Source of the DNA: Chromobacterium subtsugae
GTDB taxonomy: Bacteria; Pseudomonadota; Gammaproteobacteria; Burkholderiales; Chromobacteriaceae
NCBI RefSeq assembly: GCF_001676875.1
Contig: NZ_JYKA01000001.1
Location: 398,592 to 462,591 of the forward strand
Direction: 5' to 3'
Length of the DNA: 64,000 bases
Shown: positions 53,559 through 61,488 of the stretch, piece after piece
Layout of the letters: every line of letters begins with the position of its first letter
Numbering within the stretch: the stretch's first letter is position 1
Made by a program: the position numbers and the translations under genes
The notes under the pieces: model-generated
The model's database searches: none
What the model was told of the DNA's origin: nothing
The model's input: only the letters and a program-made list of their open reading frames with translations

Positions 53559-53819
53559 ATGAAACAGAGCAAAGCCCTCATCGCCTCCGCGCTCGGCGCC
53601 GTCATCGCCATGGGCGCTCTCGCCAGCGCGCCGGCCGCCGCCGCCGACAAGGAAAAGTGTTACGGCATCGCCCAGGCCGGCAAGAATGACTGCGCCTCGG
53701 CGACCGGCGCCCACTCCTGCGCCGGCCAGGCCAAGATGGACAAGGACCCGGGCGACTGGAAATACGTAGCCAAGGGCAGCTGCGAGAAAATGGGCGGCAG
53801 CACCACCGTCAAGAAATAA
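53559..53819 (+). CDS. bufA: DUF2282 bufferin-type copper RiPP precursor, copy 2
   Basis: An 86-residue paralogue of the preceding gene. The region encoding the signal peptide is almost base-for-base identical, with one difference over about 58 bases. Four Cys are present in EKCYG, NDCAS, HSCAG and GSCEK. This copy is closer to the common DUF2282 sequence ([13 protein letters not shown]) and carries two extra residues in the inter-Cys stretch (TGA before HSC). AAGGAG precedes its ATG. The upstream 90 bases also share a block with those of copy 1, so the unit was duplicated with its leader. A GC hairpin separates it from the maturase gene. Confidence 0.88.
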   Translation: MKQSKALIASALGAVIAMGALASAPAAAADKEKCYGIAQAGKNDCASATGAHSCAGQAKMDKDPGDWKYVAKGSCEKMGGSTTVKK

Positions 53820-53833
53820 GTCCCCCGCCCAGG

Positions 53834-53852
53834 CCCGCCGCGCGGCGGGCCT
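53834..53852 (+). promoter_or_regulatory. Hairpin between bufferin precursors and maturase genes
   Basis: GCCCGCC and GGCGGGC pair around GCGC, followed by CTCCCCTCTC rather than a T run. It may be a weak terminator or a 3' stabilising stem that raises precursor mRNA relative to the maturase message. Confidence 0.5.
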
Positions 53853-53872
53853 CCCCTCTCAGGAAAGCATCG

Positions 53873-54697
53873 ATGCCCCCCCTGCCCAATGTCTGCGGCA
53901 TAGGCCTGCGCGCCCCGCATTACCGCGAAGCACTGGAAACCCTGCCGCCCCTTGGCTGGGTAGAGGTGCACAGCGAAAATTTCTTCGACGGCGGCACCCC
54001 GCTCGCCATGCTGCGGCGCGTGGCCAAAAACTGGCCGCTGTCCCTGCACGGCGTAGGCCTGGGCCTGGGCTCCTGTCCGCGCCCCGACGCCGGTCATCTG
54101 GCCTCGTTGAAGCGCTTGGTGGACGAGCTGTCCCCGGCCTCCGTTTCCGAACATCTGTCTTTCAATCATTCGCCGTCGCGCTATGTGAACGATTTGCTGC
54201 CGGTACCCTACACCCGGGCCGCCCTCGACGCCGTCGCCGGCCACGTCATGGAAACCCAGGACGCGCTGCGCCGCCCCATCCTGCTGGAAAACCTGTCCAG
54301 CTACGTCGAATTTCCCGGCAATGAAATGAACGAGGGCGAATTCCTGGCCGAGCTGGTGCGTCTCACCGGCTGCGGCATCCTTCTGGACGTCAACAACCTC
54401 TACGTCAACCGCATCAATCTGGGCACAGACACCCGCGCGGTGCTGTCCGCGCTGCCGGCCGAAGCGATAGGCGAAATCCATCTCGCCGGCTACAGCGAGC
54501 GCGAAGGCATGCTGGTGGACACCCACAGCCAGCCGGTGCACGAAGGCGTCTGGCAGCTGTTCCGCGAAGTGATCCGCCAGATCGGCCCGCGGCCGACGCT
54601 GATAGAGTGGGATCTGGACATACCGCCGCTGGCGGTGTTGCAGGCCGAGGCCGCCAAGGCCCAGGCGCTGCTGGAGGCCCGACATGAACTGGCATGA
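53873..54697 (+). CDS. bufB: MNIO (DUF692) bufferin maturase
   Basis: A 274-residue TIM-barrel multinuclear non-heme iron oxidase that modifies precursor cysteines to thio-oxazole/oxazolone-type groups in characterised relatives. Iron-ligand regions are visible: LSLHGVGLGLGS, VSEHLSF, LLENLSSYVEF, LLDVNNLYVNRINLG, IGEIHLAGY, VDTHSQPVHEGVW and LIEWDLDIP. GLRAPHYREAL at the N-terminus is DUF692-typical. It overlaps the DUF2063 gene by 14 bases. The substrate is evidently the two upstream DUF2282 peptides. Confidence 0.92.
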   Translation: MPPLPNVCGIGLRAPHYREALETLPPLGWVEVHSENFFDGGTPLAMLRRVAKNWPLSLHGVGLGLGSCPRPDAGHLASLKRLVDELSPASVSEHLSFNHSPSRYVNDLLPVPYTRAALDAVAGHVMETQDALRRPILLENLSSYVEFPGNEMNEGEFLAELVRLTGCGILLDVNNLYVNRINLGTDTRAVLSALPAEAIGEIHLAGYSEREGMLVDTHSQPVHEGVWQLFREVIRQIGPRPTLIEWDLDIPPLAVLQAEAAKAQALLEARHELA

Positions 54698-55448
54698 CTG
54701 GCAAAGCGCGCTGCTGGAAGCCATCGCCGATCCGGCCCAGCCCGCGCCTGCCGCCGAACTGGGCCTGCGCGCCGACGGGCTGGCGGTCTACCGCAACAAC
54801 TACCGTGTCGGCCTGATCGACACGCTGGCCCACAGCCACCCGGTCTGCCGGCAACTGGTGGGCGAGGAGTTTTTCACCGCCCTGGCGCGGGAGTACGTCA
54901 AGACTCACGCCTCGCACAGCGGCAATCTGCATCTGTACGGCGCGTCGTTTTCCGATTTCATCGCCGGCTTCGAGCACTGCCGCGAGCTGCCCTATCTGGC
55001 TGACGTCGCCCGCCTGGAATGGGCCGCGCACCGCAGCTATTACGCCGCCGACGCCGAGGCGCTGGACAGCGGCGCGCTGGCGGCCTTCGCGCCGGAACAA
55101 TGGGAGCAGCTGATTTTCACGCCGCTGCCCGGCGTGGCGCTATGCGCCGCTGACAGCCCGGCGCTCAGCATCTGGCTCGCCCACCGCGACGGCGGCTCGC
55201 TGGAAGGCATATTGCAACGCCCGGCCGAAAACGCACTGGTGTTCCGCCTGCGCGGCGAAGTCCAGGCGCAAGCGCTGGACCCCGCCCGCTACGCCTTCTA
55301 CGCCGCGCTGTTCGCCGGGGCGGCGTTGGAACGCGCCATCCCCCCGGCGCTGCAGACCGACGAAAACTTCGACCTGCAAGCGGCCTTGTTCGGCCTGTTC
55401 CAACCCGCCCTGCTCTCGTCCATCCATCTACAAGGCGCACCCGCATGA
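54684..55448 (+). CDS. bufC: DUF2063 MNIO partner protein
   Basis: A 254-residue cytoplasmic protein with the DUF2063 N-terminal domain: GLAVYRNNYRVGLIDTLAHS, FPV-type VCRQLVGEEFFTALAREYV, and HLYGASFSDFIAGF. A C-terminal domain is fused, as in HvfC/BufC proteins that bind the precursor and deliver it to the DUF692 enzyme. It starts inside the bufB end (14-base overlap) and its stop overlaps the doxX start (ATGA), so the three are translationally linked. Confidence 0.9.
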   Translation: MNWHDWQSALLEAIADPAQPAPAAELGLRADGLAVYRNNYRVGLIDTLAHSHPVCRQLVGEEFFTALAREYVKTHASHSGNLHLYGASFSDFIAGFEHCRELPYLADVARLEWAAHRSYYAADAEALDSGALAAFAPEQWEQLIFTPLPGVALCAADSPALSIWLAHRDGGSLEGILQRPAENALVFRLRGEVQAQALDPARYAFYAALFAGAALERAIPPALQTDENFDLQAALFGLFQPALLSSIHLQGAPA

Positions 55449-55915
55449 ATAAACTTATCCAGGCGCCGGTTTGCGGCTACCAGCTGCTGATCCGCTGCGC
55501 CAACCTGCTGCAACCCCTGGTGCTGCTGCTGTTGCGGCTATGGATCGCCAATGTGTTCTTCAGCTCCGGCCTGACCAAGATCGCCGACTGGGACGTGACG
55601 CTGGCTCTGTTCAGCGACGAATACCACGTGCCGCTGCTGCCGCCCGCCGTCGCCGCGGTGATGGCCACCTGCGGCGAGCTGGGCCTGTCCTCGCTGCTGG
55701 CGGCGGGACTGGGCGGCCGCTTCGCCGCCGCCGGACTGTTCATTCTCAACGCCGTCGCCGTCATCAGCTACCCTGACCTGACCGAGGCCACGCGCCAGTT
55801 CCACTATTTCTGGGGCGCGCAGATCCTGGTGCTGCTGGCTTTCGGCCCCGGACTGCTGTCCTTGGACCGGTTGGTGCAATGGCGGCTGCAAAAACGCGGC
55901 GGCGCAGAAGGCTGA
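55445..55915 (+). CDS. DoxX-family membrane protein of the bufferin operon
   Basis: A 156-residue inner-membrane protein with four helices. The DoxX motif LLLRLWIANVFFSSGLTKI is followed by helices at about 68-90 (AAVMATCGELGLSSLLAAGL), 92-110 and 122-142 (FHYFWGAQILVLLAFGPGLL). DoxX proteins commonly end MNIO-DUF2063 operons and may supply redox equivalents or quinone access, but this is not established. ATGA overlap with the DUF2063 gene puts it in the same operon. Confidence 0.88.
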   Translation: MNKLIQAPVCGYQLLIRCANLLQPLVLLLLRLWIANVFFSSGLTKIADWDVTLALFSDEYHVPLLPPAVAAVMATCGELGLSSLLAAGLGGRFAAAGLFILNAVAVISYPDLTEATRQFHYFWGAQILVLLAFGPGLLSLDRLVQWRLQKRGGAEG

Positions 55916-55991
55916 CAAAACCCGCCGGCCAGGCGGTAAACGGCGCAAGACGTGGCATAATAAAGCCAATCCTTCCCATGCCGACCGCACC

Positions 55992-56834
55992 ATGAGCGCA
56001 CAGAAAACCCTGGTAGTCCTCGCCCCGCAACCGGACCCGCAACATCTCGCCGACATCGCCCGCCTGGCCGGCGGCCAGCCTACCGTCGGCGAGGGAGCCG
56101 CGCGCATCCGCGCAGTCCTGCCGGAACACCGCCGGCAAGCGATCGAACAGTGCCGGCGCCACGGCTACGACGCTGCCTACGTCGACAGCGACAAGCGCTT
56201 GGGCGACTTCGGCCTGCTGGTGTCCGACATGGACTCCACACTGATCAACATCGAATGCATCGATGAAATCGCCGACATCAAGGGCCTCAAACCGCAAGTG
56301 GCGGAAATCACCGAGCGGGCGATGCGCGGCGAACTCGACTTCGGCGCCGCGCTGAAGGAAAGGGTGGCGCTGCTGGCGGGCCTGCCGGAGTCGGCGCTGG
56401 AACAGGTATACCGCGAGCGGCTGCGGCTGAATCCCGGCGCCGAGGCGCTGCTGGCCGCCTGCCGCGGCCTGGGGATCAAGACCCTGCTGGTGTCGGGCGG
56501 CTTCACCTATTTCACCGACAGGCTGAAGGCCGACTACGGCCTCGACTACGCCTACGCCAACCAGCTGGAGATCGTCGACGGCCGCCTGACCGGCCGCTTG
56601 ACCGGCGACATCATCGACGCCGCCGCCAAGCAGCGGCTGCTGATGGCGACCCGCGACGCGCTGCAGCTGCGGGCCGACCAGGTGCTGGCGGTCGGCGACG
56701 GCGCCAACGACCTGCCTATGCTGCGGGAGGCCGGCGTCGGCATCGCCTATCACGCCAAACCCATGGTCAGCGCCGAGGCCGACATCGCGATCGAACGCGG
56801 CGGCCTGGACGCCATTCTGCAGCTATTTCTCTGA
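55992..56834 (+). CDS. serB: Phosphoserine phosphatase
   Basis: Last step of serine synthesis, a cytoplasmic HAD hydrolase. The 280-residue chain has a divergent N-terminal ACT-like region (1-70), then HAD motif I LVSDMDSTLINIECIDEIAD (nucleophile Asp79, acid Asp81). Motif II is LLVSGGFTYFTDRL, the conserved Lys is in AAAKQRLL, and motif IV is LAVGDGANDLPMLREAGVGI. The start at 55992 follows CCGCACC, a poor ribosome site. The downstream gene starts nine bases later and may be cotranscribed. Confidence 0.95.
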   Translation: MSAQKTLVVLAPQPDPQHLADIARLAGGQPTVGEGAARIRAVLPEHRRQAIEQCRRHGYDAAYVDSDKRLGDFGLLVSDMDSTLINIECIDEIADIKGLKPQVAEITERAMRGELDFGAALKERVALLAGLPESALEQVYRERLRLNPGAEALLAACRGLGIKTLLVSGGFTYFTDRLKADYGLDYAYANQLEIVDGRLTGRLTGDIIDAAAKQRLLMATRDALQLRADQVLAVGDGANDLPMLREAGVGIAYHAKPMVSAEADIAIERGGLDAILQLFL

Positions 56835-56843
56835 GCGACGGAC

Positions 56844-57368
56844 ATGCAAGACGCCAAAGCGCCGGACCTTCCGCAACTGGACACCGTCAGTTTCGACGCC
56901 GACCTGCCGTTTCAAGTCCAGGAGCGCGAAGGCGACTATTCGCCGCGACTGCAAAGAGAAACCCGGCTGGCGCTGCGCGTGCTGGCCGCGCCGGGAGAAA
57001 CGCCCGATGACAGCAACCCCGTGCTGCTGCGGCTGGAGGCCAAGCTGGACCTGGCGCTGGAAGTCTCCCTGCTGGAGCGCCACCCCGACCGCCCCGCCTG
57101 CACGCCCTGCCGCCTGGGCCTGAGCGCGGTGGCCTGGTGCGACAGCCGGGCCTGGGCGCCGGGCCAAGCGCTGCTGATCTCGCTCTACCCCAACCCGGAC
57201 TCGGCGCTCAGCCTATGCCTGAACGGCCGCGTGATCCAGTGCGATAGCCAATCGCCGCAGCGCCATCTGCTGGTGGCCGACATCAGCGGATCGTTCGACC
57301 TGGACACCCACCTGATGTGGGAAAAGTGGGTGTTCCGCCGCCACCGCCGCGCCATACTGGAGCGCTGA
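56844..57368 (+). CDS. Conserved hypothetical protein, possibly PilZ-like
   Basis: A 174-residue soluble protein with no signal peptide. The pattern is beta-rich, with LRLEAKLDLALEVSLLER, RLGLSAVAWCDSRAWAPGQA, LNGRVIQCDSQ and LVADISGSFDLDTHLMWEKW, ending VFRRHRRAIL. Order and spacing loosely recall atypical PilZ proteins, but the RxxxR and D/NxSxxG c-di-GMP motifs are not convincing. It follows serB by nine bases and is convergent with moaA. I do not assign a function. Confidence 0.6.
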   Translation: MQDAKAPDLPQLDTVSFDADLPFQVQEREGDYSPRLQRETRLALRVLAAPGETPDDSNPVLLRLEAKLDLALEVSLLERHPDRPACTPCRLGLSAVAWCDSRAWAPGQALLISLYPNPDSALSLCLNGRVIQCDSQSPQRHLLVADISGSFDLDTHLMWEKWVFRRHRRAILER

Positions 57369-57380
57369 GACGGCAGCCCC

Positions 57381-58355
57381 TCAGCCGCCGGTCATCGACA
57401 TGAAGCGCACCAGCTTCTGTGGCTGCTCGCGAAACTCATGGCGCTCCGGCTTCAGCTCTATCGCCTGCCGAATCGCCGCCTCCAGGCCGGCATCGTCTAT
57501 GCCGGCGCGCAACAGTGGCCGCAGCTCCATTTTTTCCTCCTGCCCCAAACACATGTACAACGTGCCGTCCACCGACAGGCGCACGCGGTTGCAGGTGGCG
57601 CAGAAGTGTTGCGAGATCGGGGTGATCACGCCCAGCGAGAAAGCGCCGTCGGCGCTGCTCCAGTAGCGGGCCGGACCGCCGCCCAAGGAGACGGCCTGCG
57701 CCGATAAGCCAAACTGCCGGCTCAGCCGTTGCAGCACCGGCTGCAGATCCAGATATTGCGCGGCGCGGCCGGTATCGCCCATCGGCATCGCCTCGATCAG
57801 CCGCAATACCAGGCCATGCTCGATGCAGAAGGCCACCATAGACTCGATGTCCTGCTCGTTGACCCCGCGCATCGCCACCATATTGATCTTGATCGGCGCG
57901 AAACCGGCCTCCTTGGCCGCCATCAGGCCATCCAGCACGCGCGGCAGGCTGTCGCTGCCGGTAATCCGTTCGACGCAGTCGCGGCGCAGGGAATCCAGGC
58001 TGAGGTTCAGCCGGCGCACGCCGGCCTGCTTCAACTCCAGAGCGTGGCGCCGCAGCTGGGTGCCATTGGTGGTCAGCGACAAATCCTCCAGCCCGGGCAG
58101 GGCAGACAGCCTGGCCGCCAGTTGCGGCAGATTGCGTCTGAGCAGCGGTTCGCCGCCGGTCAGGCGCACGCGGCGGGTGCCCAGCCGGGCGAATACGGCG
58201 ACCACTCGCTCGATCTCGTCGAAAGTCAGCCAGTTGGCCGGCTCCTCGAAACCCTTGAAACCCTTGGGCAGACAATAGTTGCAGCGCAAGTCGCAGCGGT
58301 CGGTCACCGACAGCCGCAGGTACTCGATGGCTCGACCAAAACGGTCAATCAGCAT
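57381..58355 (-). CDS. moaA: GTP 3',8-cyclase (molybdenum cofactor synthesis)
   Basis: Radical-SAM enzyme making 3',8-cyclo-GTP, the first step of molybdopterin synthesis. The 324-residue chain has the N-terminal cluster motif VTDRCDLRCNYCLPKGF (Cx3Cx2C), the C-terminal cluster CATCNRVRLSVDGTLYMC (Cx2Cx13C), TGGEPLLR and the essential terminal Gly-Gly. GGAGG lies directly upstream of ATG 58355, so the longer frame is rejected. No other moa or mob gene is in the window. Confidence 0.96.
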   Translation of the reverse strand: MLIDRFGRAIEYLRLSVTDRCDLRCNYCLPKGFKGFEEPANWLTFDEIERVVAVFARLGTRRVRLTGGEPLLRRNLPQLAARLSALPGLEDLSLTTNGTQLRRHALELKQAGVRRLNLSLDSLRRDCVERITGSDSLPRVLDGLMAAKEAGFAPIKINMVAMRGVNEQDIESMVAFCIEHGLVLRLIEAMPMGDTGRAAQYLDLQPVLQRLSRQFGLSAQAVSLGGGPARYWSSADGAFSLGVITPISQHFCATCNRVRLSVDGTLYMCLGQEEKMELRPLLRAGIDDAGLEAAIRQAIELKPERHEFREQPQKLVRFMSMTGG

Positions 58356-58872
58356 GCCTCCTCCAACCCCTTCTTCCACTTGATTCCTTCTTAGTCGCCA
58401 TTTCAGACGCGATCTGTCGCGATTCCGGTTCTTATACGCCGCCGGACATCGCAACAGCTAACAAGCTCTATCTGAATTGTACTGCAGTCGCCATGACTTC
58501 ACCGTCCAACATCATCGGTAGCCAACAAAACCCAATCGCATAAAACGCCAGCAAGGCTGGACCAGCCTTGCAAGCCCTTTCATCAGGCAAAATGCATCAA
58601 ACCAACCGCAAAATAGAATGAAAGCACAATCAATTTAATATTGAGATCAACAACTTAGCAATAATTTACTGACAAATTTGTCACACAGAATGTTACAAAA
58701 ACACTCAACTTGTCACAATTCGCCGTTCTTATACTGGTCCCGCCAGTTTATTCAAACTGGATATCCGGCACTCATCAAAACAAGCCGCGCAAACGGCGAA
58801 AGCCGCCGGATAGGGCCGCCATCCGCCGCGCCGGCGGCAAGCGGTCCGGACCCTCAAAGGAGAACTAGAAAC
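58356..58872. promoter_or_regulatory. 517-base AT-rich intergenic region upstream of sedolisin
   Basis: No gene is supported. Notable elements are a perfect inverted repeat GCAAGGCTGG/CCAGCCTTGC (58551-58571), a perfect dyad TGACAAATTTGTCA (58670-58683), and a likely promoter with TATACT (58730-58735) preceded by TTGTCA (58710-58715). The spacer of 14 bases is short. The dyads suggest regulated expression of the secreted protease. Confidence 0.5.
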
Positions 58873-60786
58873 ATGGCAAATGCCTTCAAAATAAAAATGG
58901 TGGTCGCCGCCCTGGCGGCAGCGGTTTCTTCCAGCGCGATGGCCGCCGCCGCCCTCGATCTGGGCAAGGTGGAGCAAGCCGCGCCATCCAAAACCTTGAC
59001 CGTGACCGTAGCGCTCAACCTGCGCGACCGTGATGCCGCCACCCGTTATCTGCAGGCCGTTCACAGCCCGGCGGACGCCAACTACCACAAATTCCTGACC
59101 CCGGCCGAATTTCGCTCCCGCTTCGCGCCCAACGACGCCACCGTCAACCGCGTCAGCGCCCGCCTGCAAGCCGCCGGCCTGACCGTGAAGCGCATAGGCA
59201 GCACCCTGCTGCAAGTCAGCGGCCCGGCCGCCACCGTGCAGCAAGCCTTCGGCGCAGAAGTCCACGTATTCCAGAACAAGACCGCCGTGCAGGGCACCGC
59301 CCGCTACATCGCCCCGGTGCGCGCCGGCACGCCCAAGGTCGACCTGAGCGACGTGCAGGCCGTCATCGGCCTGGACAGCCGCCCGCACTTCCGCCCGCAC
59401 CTGCGCCAGGTTCCCAACCACCTGCAACCGTCGCTGAGCAAGGGCGCCAGCGCCGTCACCAGCGGCAACGCCCCCGGCCAGTGGACCGTGACCGACCTGG
59501 CGCGCCACTACGACATCACCCCGCTCTACAACAAGGGCATCCATGGCAAGGGCAGCACCATCGGCATCGTCACCCTGGCCAGCTTCACCCCATCCGACGC
59601 CTTCCAGTACTGGAGCGCAGTCGGCCTCAGCACCGACCCCAACCGCCTGAGCGTAGTCAACATCGACGGCGGCCCGGGCGCGCCCAGCGATGCCGGCGGC
59701 TCCGACGAGACCACGCTGGACGTCGAACAATCCGGCGGCATCGCGCCGGACGCCAAGATCATCGTCTACCAGGCGCCCAACACCACCCAAGGCTTCGTCG
59801 ACGCTTTCGCGCAGGCGATTGAAAGCAACGCCGCCGACACCGTATCGGTAAGCTGGGGCGAATGGGAATGGTTCGACCAGCAAAGCCAAGCGGTGGACCC
59901 GGTGAACGGCAAGACCACCAATGTGCTGCAGGCCTACCACGACCTGTTCCTGCAGGCCGCGCTGCAAGGCCAAACCCTGTTCGCGGCGTCCGGCGACTCC
60001 GGCGCCTACGATGTCAACCGCGCCGCGCCGCTGCCGCAATACAACAAGGTATTGTCGGTGGACAGCCCGGCCAACCAGCAATTCATCACCGCCGCCGGCG
60101 CCACCACCGTGCCCACCACCCTCACCTTCCACCCCAACGGCAAGGAAATGAAGGTGAAGATCTCCAGCGAGCGCGCCTGGGGATGGGACTACCTGAGCGG
60201 CCTGTGCAAGGCGCTGGGCAAAGACCAAGTAGCGTGCGGCATCTTCCCGGTGGGCGATGGCGGCGGCGTCAGCGGCTTCATCAGCCGCCCGTTCTACCAG
60301 AACTGGATTCCTGGCATGCAGAACACCCCGGCCGGCCAGCAACTGGTGGATACCAGCCAGACCCCGCCGCAGGTGATAGGCAGCATCCCGGCCAACTTCA
60401 AGGGCCGCAACCTGCCTGACATCTCGATGAACGGCGACCCGGAGACCGGCTACGTGGTGTACTACACCTCCGACAAGACCGGCTTCTCCATCCAGAGCAA
60501 CAGCGGCGGCACCAGCTTCGTCGCGCCGCAGCTGGCCGGCATCACCGCGCTGCTCAACCAGTCGATGGGCGGCCGCCTGGGCCTGCTCAACTTCTCGCTG
60601 TACAGCCTGCTGGCGACTGGCCACGCCTACCATGGCTCCGGCCACCACGGCGCGCCGCTGCGCGACATCACCGCCGGCGGCAACTGGGGCTACAACGCGC
60701 ATCGCGGCTACGATCAGGCCACCGGCGTCGGCGCGCCCGACGTCGCCAACCTCGATGCGGCGCTGCATCGCTACTTCTGGTTCTGA
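58873..60786 (+). CDS. Secreted sedolisin (S53 serine-carboxyl peptidase)
   Basis: A 637-residue acid-active endopeptidase precursor. The signal peptide ends SSSAMAAAA. A pro-kumamolisin activation domain covers about 30-190 (ADANYHKFLTPAEFRSRFAP). The mature domain has the catalytic Glu and Asp in GGSDETTLDVEQSGG, the oxyanion Asp in LFAASGDSGAYDV and the nucleophile Ser in SNSGGTSFVAPQLAG, followed by the calcium-site end GYDQATGVGAPDVANL. AAAGGAG lies ten bases before the ATG. The frame remains open upstream to 58678 but that part is leader. A strong terminator follows. Confidence 0.95.
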   Translation: MANAFKIKMVVAALAAAVSSSAMAAAALDLGKVEQAAPSKTLTVTVALNLRDRDAATRYLQAVHSPADANYHKFLTPAEFRSRFAPNDATVNRVSARLQAAGLTVKRIGSTLLQVSGPAATVQQAFGAEVHVFQNKTAVQGTARYIAPVRAGTPKVDLSDVQAVIGLDSRPHFRPHLRQVPNHLQPSLSKGASAVTSGNAPGQWTVTDLARHYDITPLYNKGIHGKGSTIGIVTLASFTPSDAFQYWSAVGLSTDPNRLSVVNIDGGPGAPSDAGGSDETTLDVEQSGGIAPDAKIIVYQAPNTTQGFVDAFAQAIESNAADTVSVSWGEWEWFDQQSQAVDPVNGKTTNVLQAYHDLFLQAALQGQTLFAASGDSGAYDVNRAAPLPQYNKVLSVDSPANQQFITAAGATTVPTTLTFHPNGKEMKVKISSERAWGWDYLSGLCKALGKDQVACGIFPVGDGGGVSGFISRPFYQNWIPGMQNTPAGQQLVDTSQTPPQVIGSIPANFKGRNLPDISMNGDPETGYVVYYTSDKTGFSIQSNSGGTSFVAPQLAGITALLNQSMGGRLGLLNFSLYSLLATGHAYHGSGHHGAPLRDITAGGNWGYNAHRGYDQATGVGAPDVANLDAALHRYFWF

Positions 60787-60810
60787 TCCGGCCCTCGTGT
60801 CGGCAATGCA

Positions 60811-60838
60811 AACGGCCTTCGCTCGCGAAGGCCGTTTT
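60811..60838 (+). terminator. Rho-independent terminator of sedolisin gene
   Basis: AACGGCCTTCGC and GCGAAGGCCGTT form a perfect 12-base stem (60811-60836) followed by five T in total. Confidence 0.88.
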
Positions 60839-61049
60839 TCCATTGGGCGCGAAGCGCATCTGCCGCCGCAGGATCTCTGACCGCTTCTTTGCTGCCATGC
60901 CGGCGATCAGGCGGCAAATCGGCGGGACGGGATAAGCGTTGCCCCCACGGCAACATGCGCGGATGCGCATGATTGCACCCCTGCCGCCGCGCGCCGCGGC
61001 TGTAACAGGCCGCAGTGGTTTAAGCGGCAGCGCGCCGCTTTGCGCCCAT

Positions 61050-61079
61050 AAAAAAAGCGCCCGCGCAGCGGACGCTTTC
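61050..61079 (-). terminator. Rho-independent terminator of glycine-zipper gene
   Basis: On the minus strand AGCGTCCGC and GCGGGCGCT pair with one mismatch around TGC, followed by six T. It lies 15 bases past the stop at 61094. Confidence 0.85.
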
Positions 61080-61093
61080 TGCCGGATAAGGAC

Positions 61094-61381
61094 TTAGCGG
61101 CAACGATGATGGCGATGCTTGTGCCGGCAGCGATAGCGGCCGTCGCCGCGCGCTTCGCGGCTGCCCGACTTGCCATAACCGTTGCCGATGGCCGCTCCGG
61201 CGCCGCCGCCTATCGCCCCGCCAATGATGGCGCCGTCGCGCCCACCCACCGAATGGCCGATTGCAGCGCCAGCCGCGCCGCCCAGGGCGCCGCCGACGAT
61301 GGTATTGGTCGCGGTGTCGGCAAACGCCGCGGAGGCGGACAAGGCCAGACCGGCGGCCAGTATCAGAATGCTTGGCTTCAT
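61094..61381 (-). CDS. Exported glycine-zipper protein
   Basis: A 95-residue protein: signal peptide (MKPSILILAAGLALSASAAF), then a glycine-zipper hydrophobic region with repeated GxxxG and AxxxG spacing (VGGALGGAAGAAIG, GAIIGGAIGGGAGAAIG). The tail is very basic and His/Arg-rich with two Cys (RYRCRHKHRHHRCR). Such zippers form membrane-associated oligomers, as in YMGG/Rick_17kDa-type proteins. The CRHKHRHHRC tail could bind metal. The function is unknown. It is a single gene, with ATG at 61381 preferred over GTG at 61390. Confidence 0.82.
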   Translation of the reverse strand: MKPSILILAAGLALSASAAFADTATNTIVGGALGGAAGAAIGHSVGGRDGAIIGGAIGGGAGAAIGNGYGKSGSREARGDGRYRCRHKHRHHRCR

Positions 61382-61488
61382 TTCATACACCCGCTTGAAA
61401 ATTGAAGCCCGAGCATAAGGCTTGCGCCGGCAGTCGTCTGTATCTAAATGTTAGCGATTGTTCGCATTTTGTTTAGCAGCCCGCTCCT

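Noticed and set aside
58734..58748. Quorum-sensing (CviR-type) box upstream of sedolisin
   Set aside because: ACTGG-TCCCG-CCAGT is symmetric but does not fit the CTGNCC-N4-GGNCAG pattern.
58729..60843. 704-codon open frame antisense to the sedolisin gene
   Set aside because: High-GC shadow: composition is Gly/Arg/Val-rich without family motifs, and the plus-strand frame has signal peptide, prodomain and catalytic motifs.
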